From positions 84,699,741 to 84,763,740 of the forward strand of contig CM041465.1 of assembly GCA_023213395.1 (NCBI GenBank): a DNA stretch of 64,000 nt. Reading direction: 5' to 3'. Made by a program: the position numbers and the translations under genes. Positions 60,930 to 64,000 of the stretch are shown in pieces. Source of the stretch: Cycas panzhihuaensis (lineage: Eukaryota; Cycadophyta). Position 1 is the stretch's first letter. Each line of letters begins with the position of its first letter. A model generated the notes under the pieces. It was not told where the DNA came from and searched no databases. It worked only from the letters and a program-made list of their open reading frames with translations.

Positions 60930-61240
60930 TATCACCACCTTCTCTTGCCCTAAACCTCTATGTGTCTGTGGAATTCTTTGTAAGATTCCATTATCTATCT
61001 TGATTGATGATGATGCATCACTCAATTTCATTGATATCTTTATAGCCTGATAACTCAACCTATATATAGTACCAAAAACTAACTTCACTCATTCTTTGCT
61101 AAGGAACTTGCAACTCTACTATGCTGGTGTTATTAAAAACCTACAAGTCTAAATTAGGTCCTATCTATTGGTATTAGATTTCTATGCCTTATCAATAGGA
61201 GGGTCTTATGCTATCTTGGGGATTTAGTGGTTACAAACTC
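60930..61240 (+). pseudogene. Retropepsin relic of chromovirus-like element
   Basis: LCVCGILCKIPLSILIDDDASLNFIDIF carries the active-site block in D-D-D-A form where active enzymes have D-S/T-G, followed by stops and a LVLDFYALSIGG-like stretch near 61165-61205, with GFSGYKL-type sequence after. The Gly after the catalytic Asp pair has been lost, so it is inactive. Confidence 0.65.
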
Positions 61241-61589
61241 TAGGAACTTATAGAACAAATCACTCACCTACCAAACCATTCATCACTTTCAAAGACCAAA
61301 TATGTCAAAATCATAAAATTTATGGGATGCAGTCTCTCCCTAACCAAGTGGTCTCTCTTAGATGTATGAAACACCATCTTCAATCCCACCTAGGATATAT
61401 AGTCCACCTCAATAATATTTAAATTGAACCACAAATTCACCCATGTATCTAGAACATCATTACCTAATACAAGTAGGTATTTTCTCCTCTATATATTGTT
61501 ACCCCACCTGATCGTGGATTCTATCATATAATTGACCTCCAATTTAATCATGACCTTATCAGCCTAAGACCCTACTACAACTCATACTT

Positions 61590-62250
61590 TTAAAAGAACG
61601 AAATCAAGAAACTCACAATTAAGCTCCTCAGCATGGGCATAATCCAACCTAGCAAAAGCCCTTGTGTAGCTCTAATCATCTTAGTTAGGAAGTAAGATGG
61701 TTCCTTCCATCTCTTTGTCAATTATAGAGAAATAAATAAAATTACCATGAAAAATAAGTTCCCCACCCCTCGCATAGATGATATGTTGGATTAAATCCAT
61801 AGCGTGACTATGTTTTCTAAGGTAGACTTTTAGACTAGTTACTACCAAATCCCAATTGCCCTAGCAGATTGCTATAAAACAACATTTCAAACACACCATG
61901 GCCACTTTGAGTTTCTTGCTATGCCCTTTGGGCTTTGTAATACCCCAGCAACTTTTCAAGCCCTCATGAACAAAATATTTGGCCCCTACCTCTAAAAATT
62001 TATCATAGTCTTCTTTGATGATATTCTTATTTATAGTGTCTACCTAGACCACCATATTTAACACCTAGAAATTATCCTTCAAATACTATAAAACAACCAA
62101 CTCTATGTAAAATTATTTAAGTGAGAGTTTAGATAATCTAAACTCACATACTCGGGGCATATCATCTCATCAAAAGAGGTACACATGGACCCTGGTAAAA
62201 TATCTATCATCAGGACTTGGTCAACACCCACCACCTTTACCCAACTACAA
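61590..62250 (+). pseudogene. Reverse transcriptase relic of chromovirus-like element
   Basis: [91 protein letters not shown] and FIIVFFDDILIYS appear in order, with stops after DDML, KVDF and GPYL. The F-x-DD active site is retained. Confidence 0.85.
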
Positions 62251-62399
62251 GTATTCCTTATGCTCACAAGATTCTACCAGTGGTTTGTGTGTAACTATGC
62301 CACCCTCACAGCCCCCTTAACCAACCTCCTTCATAAAGATACCTTTTAATGGTCTCCAAAAATTGATGCTACTTTTTCTCACCTTAAAGTTGTAATGAC

Positions 62400-62840
62400 C
62401 TCCACCCTAGTCCTCATCACTCTTGACTTCAACTGACCTTTCTAGCTTCAATGTGATACCTTGGGATTCAGACTGGGTGTAGTCCTTATGCAAGACTCTC
62501 ATCCCATTGCATTTGAGAGCTAAAAATTAAAAGAGCATGAGCTTTGTCTCTCTACATACCAAAAGTAGATGAAAGTTATTCTCCATGATATTGATAAGTG
62601 GTCACAATATCTCTTAGGCTCTAAATTTACTATTCTTACGGGCCATCATAGCCTCCATAATATATTAGACAAATCAGTCTTATTAGAAGAACAAGTTAAG
62701 TGGGTTCACTGTCTACAAGTCTTTGACTTTGTAATATCATATAAAAAAGGGAATGATAATGCAGTCACAGATGCCCTTTCACATCTCCACCCTGATGATA
62801 GTACCCCCAATCCAAGCCTCCATGCCATAAGCAAACCCTA
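62400..62840 (+). pseudogene. RNase H relic of chromovirus-like element
   Basis: LQCDTLGFRLGVVLMQDSHPIAF is followed by MKVILHDIDKWSQYLLGSKF, then ILTGHHSLHNILDK and VISYKKGNDNAVTDALSHLH, a standard Ty3 RNase H tail. The last third (62569-62841) is an open 90-codon frame, which only reflects chance escape from decay. Confidence 0.82.
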
Positions 62841-62979
62841 ACCCCTTTGGCTTGATGAACTATGGGTTAAAAATTAGACCCAACCTAACTAGCCTAATTG
62901 GAGTAAAAAAGTTTTTACTCATAAAGGTTGGTCAAACTTTAATAATCATCTACTCTATCAAAATCGCATCTTTATCCAC

Positions 62980-63990
62980 TCATCCTCCTCATTCATACCT
63001 AGAATCCTAATAGAATACCGCTCTTCTCCCCTCATAGGCCACTCAAGGTTTGATAAAAATTATCATCAAATCTACACAGACTTCTTTTAGCCTTGTATAA
63101 AGACTACAATATTCACTTTTGTATTAGAATGTGACACATGTTAATGAAATAAAATTGATACTAAAGCCCTTCTTCGACTTCTCCAACCATTAAATATTCC
63201 TGAAGATAAGTGGCAGGATATTATTATGGACTTTATCACTGATTTATCTCTATTTATTAGGTTTGACTCCATTTGGGTAATCACTGACTGATTAACTAAG
63301 TACGTACACTTTCTCCCTATTCGCACCTTGTATATGTCATGTCGTCTCATTGACCTATATATCCAATTCATATTTTACCTTCATAGCTTTCCTTCATCAA
63401 TTGTTTACAATCAAGATCCCAAGTTCACCAGCTCCTTTTGGTAAGAACTCCTTAAGGCTGTCGAAACCTCATTTAACATGAGTTTTTCCTACCACCTACA
63501 AATTGATGGACAATCTGAGGTCATGAACAAAACTTTAGAAACTTATCTATGCTGTTTTGTCTCTGAACACCAAGCTAAATGGACCTCTTAGCTCTCCCAA
63601 GCAGAGTACCGGTACAACTCCTTTCACCATTCTACCATCAATATGTCCTTTTCTCTATCCCTCTATGGTTATAATCCCTTTTCCCACCATACCTTAGCCA
63701 CAAACTTTTGAACAACTTCTGTACCATAAAAGCTTCAAGAGATGGGCCTAATCCTCTATACCCTTTGAAAAAAGTTGGCTACTACTCAAAATTGAATGAA
63801 ACAACTTGTTAACCACCATCGATCTAATTAATCCTTTGACATTGGAGATCTAGTATTCCTCCACCTCTAGACCTATAAGTAATAGTCTCTTAAGTCACAT
63901 AAAAGGAATAAACTAAGCCCCTGTTACTATGGCCTTTATAAAGTCCCCCATAAAATTGGTAAAGTTACCTACAGCCTTGAACACCCTCCA
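62980..63990 (+). pseudogene. Integrase relic of chromovirus-like element
   Basis: Zinc-domain remnants (PLIGHSRFDKNYHQI, LECDTC) precede a core with WQDIIMDFITDLS, DSIWVITD, SSIVYNQDPKFTSSFW and a DGQSEVMNKTLETYLCCF block holding the catalytic Glu, then a C-terminal GLYKVPHKIGKVTYSLEH. Stops are frequent. It would insert the element DNA in a live relative. Confidence 0.85.
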
Positions 63991-64000
63991 AACACCAGTA

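Larger units (their letters stand above)
59730..64000 (+). mobile_element. Chromovirus-like Ty3 element, decayed, runs off window
   Basis: A gag-like start (MEKTQGERINELTIEFNNFK) at 59730 is followed by protease, RT, RNase H and integrase in Ty3 order to the window edge. Block wording in RT and integrase follows plant chromoviruses (Tekay/Reina type) rather than Tat. A chromodomain, if present, would lie beyond 64000. Stops are dense throughout, more than in element 2. Confidence 0.8.

Overview
This window is plant nuclear DNA made almost entirely of nested, decayed LTR retrotransposons. I see no credible host gene, rRNA, tRNA or CRISPR array. The pointers to a plant with a large, repeat-rich genome are: Ty3/gypsy elements of the Tat/Ogre type with 2.2-2.7 kb LTRs and an extra RNase H gene after integrase; an antisense gene with a plant mobile domain; Ty1/copia and chromovirus relics; initiator-Met-type primer sites; and reading frames broken mainly by C-to-T type changes (CAA to TAA, CAG to TAG), as expected of long-methylated repeats. 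The species cannot be named from the sequence.

Layout. (1) 1-5659: the 3' part of a Tat-type element on the + strand (antisense mobile-domain gene, sense RNase H gene, PPT, 3' LTR 2946-5659). (2) 5660-5796: 137 bp of copia reverse transcriptase. (3) 5797-28224: a full-length Tat-type element on the - strand, LTRs 25694-28224 (5') and 5797-8359 (3'), target duplication TCCTT, with gag-pro-pol 25499-18867, an antisense mobile-domain gene 10400-12238 and a second RNase H 9231-8811. (4) 13009-18675: a non-autonomous Ty3 element nested inside it, target duplication GGGGG, with gag and protease but no reverse transcriptase. (5) 28225-about 31860: the rest of copia relic A, whose reverse transcriptase was split by (3). 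(6) About 31860-34300: AT-rich, with an 84-bp tandem duplication. (7) About 34300-35944, 52826-55063 and flank after 57570: copia relic B, split twice. (8) 35945-52825: an old Tat-type element (+) with gag, protease and the extra RNase H but no visible reverse transcriptase or integrase; its 3' LTR carries a further ~4 kb insertion. (9) 55064-57570: a solo LTR of the Tat family with a perfect target duplication GCTTC. (10) About 59730-64000: a badly decayed chromovirus-like Ty3 element (+), running off the window.

Order of events. Copia A and B are the oldest layer. The Tat-type elements, including the solo LTR, landed in them, and the small gag-protease element landed in Tat element 2. Tat elements 1 and 2 sit tail to tail, 137 bp apart, and so form a long imperfect inverted repeat.

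How the parts fit. The Tat elements carry the usual gag, protease, RT, RNase H and integrase plus a two-gene cassette between integrase and the 3' LTR: a sense RNase H with its own TATA-like box, and a divergently transcribed mobile-domain gene with intron-like interruptions and a UGUAA-rich poly(A)-like region. Palindromes centred on GGTACC recur in the divergent intergenic region and upstream of the TATA-like boxes of the family's LTRs. That shared cis-motif and the antisense cassette are the most interesting signals here.
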